Source of the DNA: JAIYDJ01 sp031400505
GTDB taxonomy: Bacteria > Pseudomonadota > Alphaproteobacteria > Rhodobacterales > Rhodobacteraceae
DNA: 64,000 bases
Assembly (NCBI GenBank): GCA_031400505.1
Contig: JANNPZ010000003.1
Location: forward strand, 1 to 64,000
Direction: 5' to 3'
Below are positions 9,693 to 18,310 of the stretch, in pieces. The position numbers were made by a program, and so were the translations under genes. The notes under the pieces are model-generated. The model searched no databases. It saw nothing but the letters and a program-made list of their open reading frames with translations, and was not told the origin of the DNA. The stretch's first letter is position 1. Each line of letters begins with the position of its first letter.

Positions 9693-9716
9693 CCCCGCTG
9701 GTGCGGCGGGGGTTTT
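9693..9716 (+). terminator. Candidate intrinsic terminator after the caspase-like gene
   Basis: A GC-rich hairpin (CCCCGC, 7-base loop, GCGGGG) is followed by four T residues, about 70 bases after the stop of the C14 protease gene. The U-run is short, so this is moderate evidence only. Confidence 0.5.
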
Positions 9717-9817
9717 GCAGACAATCTTCGGGACGTAACCGCTGTGCGGCCGACCAATCCGGGCCTTGCCGACAATGGCCAGGCCAAATTTGATGCGCAG
9801 ATCGAAAGCTGCGGGTA

Positions 9818-12800
9818 TCAAAAGGCCATGTAGTAGCGCACCTCGGCTTCTGCGGCCAGTTCTTGATCGCCCGTGACATTACCCCGCACACCCGTCGTGA
9901 CGGTGCCCAGGCGCCCAAAAGACCGGGAATAGCCGATTGCCACGCTGTGCGTCCGCAGACCGTCACTGCTGAAATCGAAGCTGTAGTCCATCGCGATTTG
10001 GCCCGGTTCAAGATCAAGGGTGATCCCGAGGTCCAGCGTGCCTCCGAAACCTTGGCTTCCTTCCTCGACCACCGAGAAACTGGGCGCACCGGGGCCGGCT
10101 GCAACAAAAGAGGACGTAACGCTGCGGCTGTCGTCCAGCAGTTCTGACCGCAATGTGATTCCACCACGGATTTCCGACGCCGCCCGCGCTGACACCCAGA
10201 TCGGGCGGCGTGCGTCTACGCCAAAAAACACCACCAGCGATTCGTAAGTCTCTGATTGCGTTGACAGCGCCAGCCCAGCGCCGCCCGTCTCGGAGTAGCC
10301 ATCTATGTTGAGTTTCAAGTAGTCGAGGCCCGCGCGCCAACGCAACTCGGTCCCTGTCCGCAACTCGCCCAGCGGGTCGCCATATCGCCCGAGTTGTTCG
10401 GAAAACGATAGCGTCGGGACGATGTTGACATACACACCGTCAAAATCGGCCCTCGCCAGTCCATCGACGGTGATGCCATTGCTGGTAAACAGGATGCGAC
10501 GGTCGCTGTCATAATCAACTTGGCCGATAGAGAAATAGCCATCAAAGTCGATGCCTCGGCCAATCGCATCATCAAGACGGCCATAGACCGACGCTTGCAC
10601 GGCATCCGCACCCAACGATCCACTACCCGAGAAGTCTGTTTCGGCAGACGAATACCCCAGCGCGAACCCCAGGCTGCTGCGCGACCCCAGTTCGTAGTCG
10701 AGCCCGACAAGCATGTTGCCGGAAATGATCTCAAATGCCTCGGCGGTGCTAGTGGCATCCTTTTCGCTGACAGAGATGTCGCCCGCCACAAAGACACCCC
10801 AGGCCGGATCATCAAATCCGTCCCCCTCGGACAGTCCCAATGCGCCATTGAAGATGTCGGTGACAAGCCGCATCGGGATGCTCTCGCCACCAATCGTCAA
10901 ATTCAGGCCAGAGATGTCGAACCCGCGAACAGCGCCGTTGCGCATGACGCCGATGCGATCCTGCAGACCACGCCCAAGGTTCCGCGCCAAAGTGAATGCC
11001 GTATCGACAGCCGCAAGATGTTCCTCATTCCGCAGCGCGCGCATTGCCTCTTCCAGGTTCTCGCCGTTGGTTGCGGCAGCGGTCAGATTGGCGCAAGCCG
11101 CAAGGAACGCCGGGTCCGTTCCAAGAGGGCAGCTTTGCTCGAAGGCCTGGGCGACCTTCTTCAACTCGGGGTCAGCCAAAGCGTCCGAAATCGCGGTGGT
11201 ACCCGCTTCGATCACGCTGATCCTGACATCGGCTTCGGTGGCCGTCCCGGTCGGGTTGACAGCGCTGTAGCGTGCCCTCGTTTCGCCGACAAATCCGGCA
11301 ACCGGCGTGAAGACCAACGACTGCCCCGACAGGGTCAGCGAGCCTACCGTCGCTGCATCGGGCGCAGAAAGGATCGCCACGCGGGTTTGCCCGTTGCCCG
11401 ATGTAACCGCCCCAAGGTCATTGGCCAGAACGCCGATCGTAATCGGAATGCCTGACAAGGTGGTTGCGGCATCATCGCGCGCCACGACGTTGCCATCTGC
11501 CAGCACGGTGATTGTCACCGTCGCAGCAGCAGAGGTGCCCGCTGCGTTAGCTGTCGTGTAGCTGAAGCTGTCGGTGCCTGCGAACCCGGTTGCGGGCGTG
11601 TAGGTGACGGAAAAGTTGCCATTCACAACGACCGTGCCGTTTGCGGGCGAAGTTGCGATGGTCAGCACCGTGGCGGTGCCACCCAGATCGTTGCCGGTTA
11701 CTGCAACCGTGATGGGAAGGCTCGACAGGGTGGTGGCAGTGTCTGCAACCGTCTCGGGCGGCACGGCCCCGACTTCGACGGTGTAGGTTGTCTGCAACGA
11801 CGTTTCGAACGGAAAGAAGCCGCGCACACCCGGGCGCAGGTTGCCGGCGTTGTCTTTCTGGCCTGCGTCATTCACCGGCAGCACGACAAAGCTGTAGACG
11901 TCCGGGACAAGCGTGGCACCAGGCGCGACACGCATTTGTCCAGAAGTGTCTACCGTGAAAAGACCGCTTTCATCGGTGTTCGACAAAACCCCACCCGACA
12001 CGATCAGGTACTCCAGGATATCCGAAGCGCCGCCGTCCACGGTCTTTCCCCTGCTGGCGACAGGCAACGGTGCGCCGATGGCATCGCCGGGGACCAGTGT
12101 TTCGTCGATGACAAAACGCGGGGTTGACTGCAGCCTTGGCGCGAATTCAGGCTCGGCCTCTGCCATGCGGCGCCTAAGATCCGCCAGCGCCGGGGTGTTT
12201 GCATCGCGATTGAGGCACAAGTTCAGACCATAGGTGTTGAACACCGGTGGTGACTGCACGCATTCATCCACGCTGTCGACATCGGCATCGACGCGGCCCG
12301 GCAAGTGACAGGTATGGCAACTGCCATTGGCCTGATTGGTGCCGCCAAAATGACCGTTGTACCGAGAGCTGATCTGGTCGGCATATAACCCTGCAATCCG
12401 GCCCAGTCCCGAGTCCAACCCAAGTATCCGCAGCGTAGCCGTGTTGCCTACCGGTACCGAAAAACCGTCGGACACGAGGTAAGTCACGGTAATATCAGCG
12501 CTTTCATCATCGTCCAATGCGCCAAGCGCCGTTGGCGAAAAGGTAATCGTCGAGCCCGAGATCGAAACGACATCCGCCTGGTCGAAAATGACCGGTGTGC
12601 TGTCGGTTTCATTCAGCACAATCGACACGGCGATGCTGGACGCAGTCAGTGTGTCGCCATCTATGTCGGCCGCGAATTCGGGGCCAACCAGATTGACCGG
12701 AAAGGCTGCCTCGGAAACGTTTCGCGGCGCGAGCGTCACGGCAGTAACCGTCGGCGGATCATTGTCTGGGGAAATCGTCAGGGTGACTATCGCAGAATCG

Positions 12801-14077
12801 CTACCGGTTCCATCGCTGGCTTCATATTGAAACGTCTGTACCCCGGTATCATTCAGAACCGGTGTGTAGGTGAAGGTACCGGCCGGGGCAAAGTTCAGGA
12901 TCCCGCGTGCGGGCGGGTTCAGGACCTTAAAGGTGACCGTACCAAGCCCGTTCGGGTCAGAATCGACACCACTTCCGTTGTCGAGCCTCACATCGCCGGT
13001 CAGAACCGTACCTTCGGTAAACGTAAAGGCGTCGTCGGCAGCAACGGGCGGGTCCACGGGGGCACCGCTGGCTGGAATGTTGATCGTGACCGATACGGTC
13101 GTACCCTGCAGGCCTTCACCGTCCACCGGGGCATATGAAAACGTGGTTTGCCTCGGCAGGGCCTGCAAGACTGCCGGAACCGCGTAAAAGAACCCGGTGC
13201 CGGAAGGGTTGAGTGTCAGCGTACCGGGGTCAACGCCTGTCAACCCCGAGACCAGCACAACGGTCATGGCGTTTTCAGGGCCATCGGGGTCGATATCGTT
13301 GCTCAGTATAGACACGGCGAGTGGGTTGACGGCGCTGTTTGTTGCGTCCGGAAACTGAGCGGGGTCGGCATTGCCTGTTGGGCCGATATTCTGAAACGTG
13401 AAGCTGATGCGGTTGCGGGCTATGTTGGCTGCCGAGGTGTTGCGAAAACCGGTGCTGTTCACCGGCGAAAATGACAGGTTGAAGGGTACCGCGCTGCGGC
13501 GTGCAGAGCCCCTTGCGTCAGGCGACAGGCTGGACAACGAAACACTGATGGATGTCGCGACTGGCAGACTCGATGACAGGCTGGATGGCGTGCTCGAAGC
13601 GCCAAGGATTTTCAGGTCGTCCTCGCTCCCGTTCCCGTCGAAGTTCTTTCCCGGGTCAAGAGTGACACTCAGGCTGGTCTGGTTTCCGGGCAGCGTGATC
13701 AGGTTTCCCGTAAACGCGCTGCCATTCACACGCGAAACAAACGGAGCAAAAAGCGTTTCGGCGATATCGAGGCCGTTTGTGAGCGTTGTAGAGTTGGAGA
13801 TGCTGTTGCCCGAGGCATCGAGGGCGAAATTCATGCCAGTGTCCAACGCCCGTCCATAGACTGTGCCGTTGCCATCCGGGTCGTTGGGGCGCGCGGCGCT
13901 GTTTGCGCCGTGGCAAGTCTCGCAAGATGGCGTGACGCCATAGCGCGCTTCGAATGCCGTCGGGATCTGGCTGCTGTTTGATGGATTTGGACCCGCCAGC
14001 GCAGGGCCAACTGCCGACGCCCCGATCATCAGCGGAAAAAGCAAACGCCATGCGGAAGCTTTGCTCTTGAATGCCAT
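9818..14077 (-). CDS. Giant autotransporter-type surface protein with two CXXCH heme motifs and cadherin/Ig-like repeats
   Basis: The protein has 1419 residues. Order: signal peptide (1-28, ending GPALA); first CXXCH motif CETCH at 52-56, followed by an Asp/Gly-rich DPDGNG stretch; a long beta-rich passenger with several cadherin/VCBS-like units (recurring forms such as VSILSNDIDPDGPEN and FTYTPVLNDTGVQTFQYEASDG); second CXXCH motif CHTCH at 587-591 within a Cys-rich insertion; two near-duplicate units starting ADTATTLSSLPITVAV and DDAATTLSGIPITIGV; and a roughly 300-residue C-terminal autotransporter barrel ending in F (EVRYYMAF). CXXCH motifs normally attach heme c covalently in the periplasm. 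The gene begins 26 bases after the upstream caspase-like gene, so they form one operon. Function unknown: a heme-bearing surface adhesin or electron-transfer protein are options. Confidence 0.8.
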   Translation of the reverse strand: MAFKSKASAWRLLFPLMIGASAVGPALAGPNPSNSSQIPTAFEARYGVTPSCETCHGANSAARPNDPDGNGTVYGRALDTGMNFALDASGNSISNSTTLTNGLDIAETLFAPFVSRVNGSAFTGNLITLPGNQTSLSVTLDPGKNFDGNGSEDDLKILGASSTPSSLSSSLPVATSISVSLSSLSPDARGSARRSAVPFNLSFSPVNSTGFRNTSAANIARNRISFTFQNIGPTGNADPAQFPDATNSAVNPLAVSILSNDIDPDGPENAMTVVLVSGLTGVDPGTLTLNPSGTGFFYAVPAVLQALPRQTTFSYAPVDGEGLQGTTVSVTINIPASGAPVDPPVAADDAFTFTEGTVLTGDVRLDNGSGVDSDPNGLGTVTFKVLNPPARGILNFAPAGTFTYTPVLNDTGVQTFQYEASDGTGSDSAIVTLTISPDNDPPTVTAVTLAPRNVSEAAFPVNLVGPEFAADIDGDTLTASSIAVSIVLNETDSTPVIFDQADVVSISGSTITFSPTALGALDDDESADITVTYLVSDGFSVPVGNTATLRILGLDSGLGRIAGLYADQISSRYNGHFGGTNQANGSCHTCHLPGRVDADVDSVDECVQSPPVFNTYGLNLCLNRDANTPALADLRRRMAEAEPEFAPRLQSTPRFVIDETLVPGDAIGAPLPVASRGKTVDGGASDILEYLIVSGGVLSNTDESGLFTVDTSGQMRVAPGATLVPDVYSFVVLPVNDAGQKDNAGNLRPGVRGFFPFETSLQTTYTVEVGAVPPETVADTATTLSSLPITVAVTGNDLGGTATVLTIATSPANGTVVVNGNFSVTYTPATGFAGTDSFSYTTANAAGTSAAATVTITVLADGNVVARDDAATTLSGIPITIGVLANDLGAVTSGNGQTRVAILSAPDAATVGSLTLSGQSLVFTPVAGFVGETRARYSAVNPTGTATEADVRISVIEAGTTAISDALADPELKKVAQAFEQSCPLGTDPAFLAACANLTAAATNGENLEEAMRALRNEEHLAAVDTAFTLARNLGRGLQDRIGVMRNGAVRGFDISGLNLTIGGESIPMRLVTDIFNGALGLSEGDGFDDPAWGVFVAGDISVSEKDATSTAEAFEIISGNMLVGLDYELGSRSSLGFALGYSSAETDFSGSGSLGADAVQASVYGRLDDAIGRGIDFDGYFSIGQVDYDSDRRILFTSNGITVDGLARADFDGVYVNIVPTLSFSEQLGRYGDPLGELRTGTELRWRAGLDYLKLNIDGYSETGGAGLALSTQSETYESLVVFFGVDARRPIWVSARAASEIRGGITLRSELLDDSRSVTSSFVAAGPGAPSFSVVEEGSQGFGGTLDLGITLDLEPGQIAMDYSFDFSSDGLRTHSVAIGYSRSFGRLGTVTTGVRGNVTGDQELAAEAEVRYYMAF

Positions 14078-14103
14078 CGGACTGTCCCTTCACCGGTCGC
14101 GGC

Positions 14104-16485
14104 CTAGTAGAGGTCCACGCGGAATTTCGTGTTTTCCCAATAAAGTCTTGCCAGCGCCAGCAACCGCTCTTTGGCGGCACCCGGAAACTGGCGATCATAG
14201 CGGTTGGCCAAATCGTCGAGTGCCAGGCGACTGGTTTCGCCGAAAGCCCCGTCTACAACGATGTCAGCACCCAGATCGCGCATGATCTGTTGTGCGCCGC
14301 CATCCAAGGCAGAGGGTGCGAGGCCATCAAGCACTGCAAGCGCCTCGGCCGCTGCCGCGGCGTCGCGCATGGTGGCCGCCTTGGCCGCACGGGTTGCGGC
14401 ATCGAACGGCGTGAAGCCCGCTGGCGGGCGGTTGGCGATGATCCAGGCTGCGTTTGCACCACCCCAGGCGTCGCCCCGCGACAGGCCGATATCGTACCAT
14501 TCAATCGCCTTTGCAGTGTCGATGCGATCGCCGATCTGGCCATTGACATACATGCGCCCCAAACTGGACGGCGCCGACGGATGCCCACCGGCTGCGGCCT
14601 TGCGGAACCACGCTTCGGCTGCGGGCAGGTCCACCGTCCCCCCGGCAGCGCCGGTCAAGGCCAACTGGCCAAGGTTGTCAAATCCGTAGATGTCTCCGCG
14701 CTTTGCGCTTTCGCCGAGGTAGCTGAGACCGCGACCGGGATCGAAATGGTCGCTGTCCTCTTTCAAGAAGTACAGGCCAAGCGCGTTCATCGAAAAGGTG
14801 TGGCCCAGCTCCAACGCCCGCGACAGCAATTCGTACCCGGTCAGTCGGTCGGAATCCGTGCTCGGGAACGTCAGAAGCTGCAGGCCAAGCGAATGATAGG
14901 CATAGGGGTCGCCCCGACGCACCCCTTCAAGGAAAAAGGCCATCGCCTCTGGCGGGGCGGGCGTGCGGCTGCTGCCGCCCGCGGACAGCGCCTGAGCCAG
15001 TTCGACCGTGCCAAGACCATGATAGCCGCGGGTATGGCCAAGATCCGCTGCAGCTTTGAATGCAATACGGGCATCGTCCAGCCGCTTCAGGGCAAGATAG
15101 GCGCGGCCGAGTTGATACTGAAAACGGCCGACATCCGGCGCGCGCGCGACTGCCGCCTGGCAGGCGGCAAGTGCCGTCTGCGGTTCGATCTCGCTTGGAT
15201 ATCGGGCAAAACCTATACCTTCGGGGTCAAGATGATCACCCGCCTGACGGTCACACTCGTCAACTTCCAGCGCAACCTGGATCTTGTGCGCAGTGTCACC
15301 GATCTGCAGCTCGAACCCGTCAGACACTTCGAGAACAGGCGCATCACCATTCAGAGCGGGGCTCTGAGCGCGCGAGGCATAGGTCAGGTCCTTCAGGCGT
15401 TCGCCGGAAATGCGGGCGTTGCTGGCAAGTGTCTCGAAACCATCTGCACCGCGAAGTTCCAGCCGTCCAGCCTGAGGAGGCGCACGCAGAACAAAGGAGG
15501 ACGACCCGGCAGAGGACAGCCGGTCGCCGATGTCGACCTTGCGATCCAGGCTGGCCGAGAGGGTCATCGCGTCACCCGTCCGCAGGGGTGCTGCGGGTTC
15601 GCTGCCAGGCAACGCGGTCAATTGCAACGCGATCGGCTCGATAAGAGACGAACTGGACCACGGAACCTGCAGCTTTCCCGTGTCAACATAGACCCGGCGC
15701 CGGATTTCCTTCAACAGATCGTCCAGCGGACGGCCTGAGTTGGCTTCGGCAATATCGACAAAAGCTTTTGTAAACGGGCTGTTGCTGCCGATCCCGTCCA
15801 GCGCGACGGCCCCCGGCGAGGTCGAGAAAACCACAAGCGAATTGATCGGCGTGTCGGATGCAGCGAACCCGGTCTGCAACGGCAGAGGCGTCTCTTCCAG
15901 TGATACAACCGCGCGCTGGTCTGGAAAGGGATTGTTGCGGCAAGAATCGATCACCATCATGACCGACCGGGCACGCGAACTGATGACGCTCATGACCGAC
16001 GAAAGCGAAACCGTACCCAGACGTACATCGTGCACCGATCCAAGTGCCATGTCAGAAGGAAGCAAGTAGTTGCCATCGCCGATCTGCACGCCGTGACCGG
16101 CATAATAGAAAACGAATTCTGCCCCGAAGTCGGCTTCAAACAAGGCTTGGCGCAAGGCTGCCTCGAACCCCCTTTTGGTCAGGTTCTGATATTCGGCGAC
16201 CGCATATCCGGCGCGGCGCAAAAGTCCGGCCATCAGCGCGGCATCGCTTGCCGCATTGGGCAGATCCTCGGCATGTTCATAATCGGAATTTCCCACCACG
16301 AGCGCGTAACGGCCGGTGCTGGGTTTCTCGAGGTCCATTTCCAACGATGGCAATCCGCGGACATAGGGAACGCGAACGATTGTTCTGTTTTTGCCCAAGT
16401 CGTCTTGGGCGACTGCCGGCGCAAAGTTCAACAGTGCTACGGCCATTGCCAGCAGCAGAACGATCGAACGCAATGCCTTAGGCAT
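14104..16485 (-). CDS. Secreted caspase-like (C14) protease with Sel1 repeats
   Basis: The protein has 793 residues with a signal peptide (VLLLAMAVALLNFAPAVA). The caspase fold spans residues 58-280, with dyad H131 (YYAGHGVQIG) and C182 (VIDSCRNNPF). A roughly 130-residue beta-rich middle follows, then six or more Sel1-like repeats (for example AEAWFRKAAAGGHPSAPSSLGRMY in spaced copies), and a C-terminal helical tail. A GTG nine bases upstream is in frame. I chose ATG 16485 because it has GGAGGAG at proper spacing and overlaps the lipoprotein stop as TGATG. The gene is the middle of a lipoprotein-protease-autotransporter operon. It differs from the other C14 protein at 8140 in length and middle domain, so it is a distant paralogue rather than a recent copy. 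Confidence 0.85.
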   Translation of the reverse strand: MPKALRSIVLLLAMAVALLNFAPAVAQDDLGKNRTIVRVPYVRGLPSLEMDLEKPSTGRYALVVGNSDYEHAEDLPNAASDAALMAGLLRRAGYAVAEYQNLTKRGFEAALRQALFEADFGAEFVFYYAGHGVQIGDGNYLLPSDMALGSVHDVRLGTVSLSSVMSVISSRARSVMMVIDSCRNNPFPDQRAVVSLEETPLPLQTGFAASDTPINSLVVFSTSPGAVALDGIGSNSPFTKAFVDIAEANSGRPLDDLLKEIRRRVYVDTGKLQVPWSSSSLIEPIALQLTALPGSEPAAPLRTGDAMTLSASLDRKVDIGDRLSSAGSSSFVLRAPPQAGRLELRGADGFETLASNARISGERLKDLTYASRAQSPALNGDAPVLEVSDGFELQIGDTAHKIQVALEVDECDRQAGDHLDPEGIGFARYPSEIEPQTALAACQAAVARAPDVGRFQYQLGRAYLALKRLDDARIAFKAAADLGHTRGYHGLGTVELAQALSAGGSSRTPAPPEAMAFFLEGVRRGDPYAYHSLGLQLLTFPSTDSDRLTGYELLSRALELGHTFSMNALGLYFLKEDSDHFDPGRGLSYLGESAKRGDIYGFDNLGQLALTGAAGGTVDLPAAEAWFRKAAAGGHPSAPSSLGRMYVNGQIGDRIDTAKAIEWYDIGLSRGDAWGGANAAWIIANRPPAGFTPFDAATRAAKAATMRDAAAAAEALAVLDGLAPSALDGGAQQIMRDLGADIVVDGAFGETSRLALDDLANRYDRQFPGAAKERLLALARLYWENTKFRVDLY

Positions 16486-16985
16486 CAGTTCCACGCTCCT
16501 CCACTTGCGCCACCGCTGCCACCGGCAGAACCGCTGCCATCTGACCCACCCCCAGCCGCATTTGCGTCTGTCGATGCCGGGCTGAGTTTGGCCGGCGTGG
16601 TTGTGCGGCTGCGGGAGGGTTCGATTATGGCACCGCGATTGACAGCTTTCAGTTCGTCCGCAGTCAGGTAGGCCGAGTTGGTCCGCAATGCATCAAGCAG
16701 CGGAACAGACACGAACCCCGATATCGGAGCACCGATGTCGCGCTGGAAGCTTCTGATGGCGTCGCGGGTCTTGACGGAAATCACGCCATCTGCCGGTTCG
16801 CTGAGGTACTTGAGCGCGCGCAACCGCCCCTCGACTTCCGCCCGCTGCTCGATGGAAAGCGCTTGGTCAGAGCGGGGCCAGGCAATGCTGGTAAGTATCG
16901 ATTCGCTGTATCCGGGCGGCGCACAGGCCGACAGCAGGGACAAGCAGGCCAACGTCAAAAATGCACGACAACCGGTATAACCCAT
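16485..16985 (-). CDS. Lipoprotein with peptidoglycan-binding-like domain
   Basis: The protein has 166 residues. A lipobox (LSLLSAC, modified Cys near residue 21) marks it as a lipoprotein. The middle, about residues 45-100 (AEVEGRLRALKYLSEPADG, then TRDAIRSFQRDIGAP), fits the peptidoglycan-binding type 1 fold. The tail is low-complexity and Gly/Ser-rich (GGGSDGSGSAGGSGG). The stop overlaps the start of the second caspase-like gene by one base, so translation is coupled. It may tether or recruit the protease at the wall or outer membrane. No closer function can be given. Confidence 0.75.
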   Translation of the reverse strand: MGYTGCRAFLTLACLSLLSACAPPGYSESILTSIAWPRSDQALSIEQRAEVEGRLRALKYLSEPADGVISVKTRDAIRSFQRDIGAPISGFVSVPLLDALRTNSAYLTADELKAVNRGAIIEPSRSRTTTPAKLSPASTDANAAGGGSDGSGSAGGSGGASGGAWN

Positions 16986-17301
16986 ATCCGCGTGTCCCCA
17001 ATAAGTTTAGGCAAACGAAGCACGCGAAGTAACGTTCGGTCAAGATGGCGTGTGAAAAATCGGCCCCTAGGGGCAAGGATGTTACGGAAATTGAACGCGC
17101 TCGGGTGCAGAATTTCCTGTGCAGGACCACAGATTACAAAGTTTTCATGACTGGTTTGACCTTGCAAATCGATTACCCCCAAGGCGGCGGGGGCCAAGAA
17201 CTGACCTGCCCATTGCAAAGCGGCGGATTGCGCCATGCGGCTTCACGGGACAAGACCGACAGGGGCCGGTCTTCGCCGGTCAGTCGAGGCCGGGCATGCC
17301 G
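16986..17301. other. Gene-poor gap upstream of the lipoprotein operon
   Basis: This 316-base stretch lies between two minus-strand genes and should contain the operon promoter near its left end. It holds a perfect 12-base palindrome (GCCCCTAGGGGC at 17063-17074). It also holds a hairpin (AAGACCG / CGGTCTT at 17252-17273) about 30 bases beyond the sulfotransferase stop, which could end that transcript although no T-run follows. No convincing coding frame or RNA gene is visible. Confidence 0.5.
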
Positions 17302-17955
17302 CTAGACCGGGTCGAAGCTGTAGCCAAAGCGGTCTATGTCGGACGTGCAATGTCTGGCGACGAGTGCGGCATCAGCGTCGGAATAGTACCCTCTCCAATC
17401 CTGTGCCCTTTTGGAGGTGTTCAGCCGTTCCAGAGGGGTAAGGCCAATGCCAAGATGGGTCTCGAACGGGTGAATGTCAGCCTCGATCTGCTCTGCACGC
17501 ACGTACAGAGTTGCCCTCTCGACCCCGTTCGCGTCCAGCATGTATGAAGCGCTGGAGTTCCAGATCGCCTGATTTGCGTAGGTCATGGGATGATTCAGAA
17601 AACTGCTGAAATCCAGAGATTTGGCCAGCCGCACCGACGGTATGAGCCAGGTCTGCATCCGAAGGTACGTGTACGAGCTGACAATCCTGTCCCAGGGATT
17701 GCGGACCATTGCGAAGGTAAAGTAATGCTCCAACTCTTCGGGCGGCAACAGCCAGGCAGTGTCCGACAGGGTCGAGTGCTTCCACAAATACCGGCCCGAG
17801 CCATCACCTGATTGCCAGGTTGCATGCGATTTGGGCGAGTTGCCGATCAGGATGTCATCGTCCAAAGCGATGTTGTCCAAGGCAAAGTTGAGCGATGTCC
17901 CACCGGTTTTCGGAATGTGGACAAAGATGTAGCCGCGACGTTGCGAGATGATCAT
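17302..17955 (-). CDS. Sulfotransferase family protein
   Basis: The protein has 217 residues. It has the PAPS-binding 5'-loop HIPKTGGTS (residues 13-21) and the 3'-phosphate motif RNPWDRIVSSY (85-95) of the sulfotransferase-2/HNK-1-like family. It would transfer sulfate from PAPS to an acceptor, most often a glycan or lipid in marine or aquatic Rhodobacteraceae. It stands alone: the nearest genes are more than 300 bases away on both sides, and no glycan gene lies next to it. There is no signal peptide. Confidence 0.85.
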   Translation of the reverse strand: MIISQRRGYIFVHIPKTGGTSLNFALDNIALDDDILIGNSPKSHATWQSGDGSGRYLWKHSTLSDTAWLLPPEELEHYFTFAMVRNPWDRIVSSYTYLRMQTWLIPSVRLAKSLDFSSFLNHPMTYANQAIWNSSASYMLDANGVERATLYVRAEQIEADIHPFETHLGIGLTPLERLNTSKRAQDWRGYYSDADAALVARHCTSDIDRFGYSFDPV

Positions 17956-18310
17956 GACCGGCCTTACCAGGTATGCAAGGCAGGTGATTCACAGATCGGC
18001 GCACTCTTTGCGCTGAAGGCAGAACCGCATACAAACTTGGCGGAACAAGACAGTACCAATTTGACTCCACACACAAAAAAACCCTGGGTTGAGTTTCACA
18101 TTTCCGCCGAAGCGTGAAGATGGGACATAGTCTGTTTCGCGGGTGTGGGTAGTCACGCGCGCCGGCAAACGTCATCACAAGATGACGCCGCACAACGCGA
18201 AAACGTGATTTGCTTTGTGATCCAAAGGTCGAAACCGCTTTCAGGCGTCAGACCCTTGGGGACGGCTGATCTTGCACCGAGGCTGGCGATTTCTCGCAGC
18301 ACTATTCCTG
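17956..18310. other. Gene-poor gap between sulfotransferase and lipase genes
   Basis: A 355-base gap. The only structure noted is a short hairpin, GTCATC-ACAA-GATGAC, at 18171-18186 without a T-run, and an A-run (AAAAAAA) near 18073-18080. It should contain the sulfotransferase promoter at its left end. No coding frame with family resemblance was seen on either strand. Confidence 0.4.

Noticed and set aside
9762..9833. Short plus-strand frame reading GLADNGQAKFDAQIESCGY before a stop
   Set aside because: The composition looks coding, but no start or upstream continuation fits and its end overlaps the autotransporter gene on the other strand. It is possibly a gene remnant, not enough to annotate.
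14071..15738. 555-codon plus-strand frame opposite the second caspase-like gene
   Set aside because: Arg/Gly-rich antisense frame typical of GC-rich coding DNA; the minus-strand gene has clear motifs.
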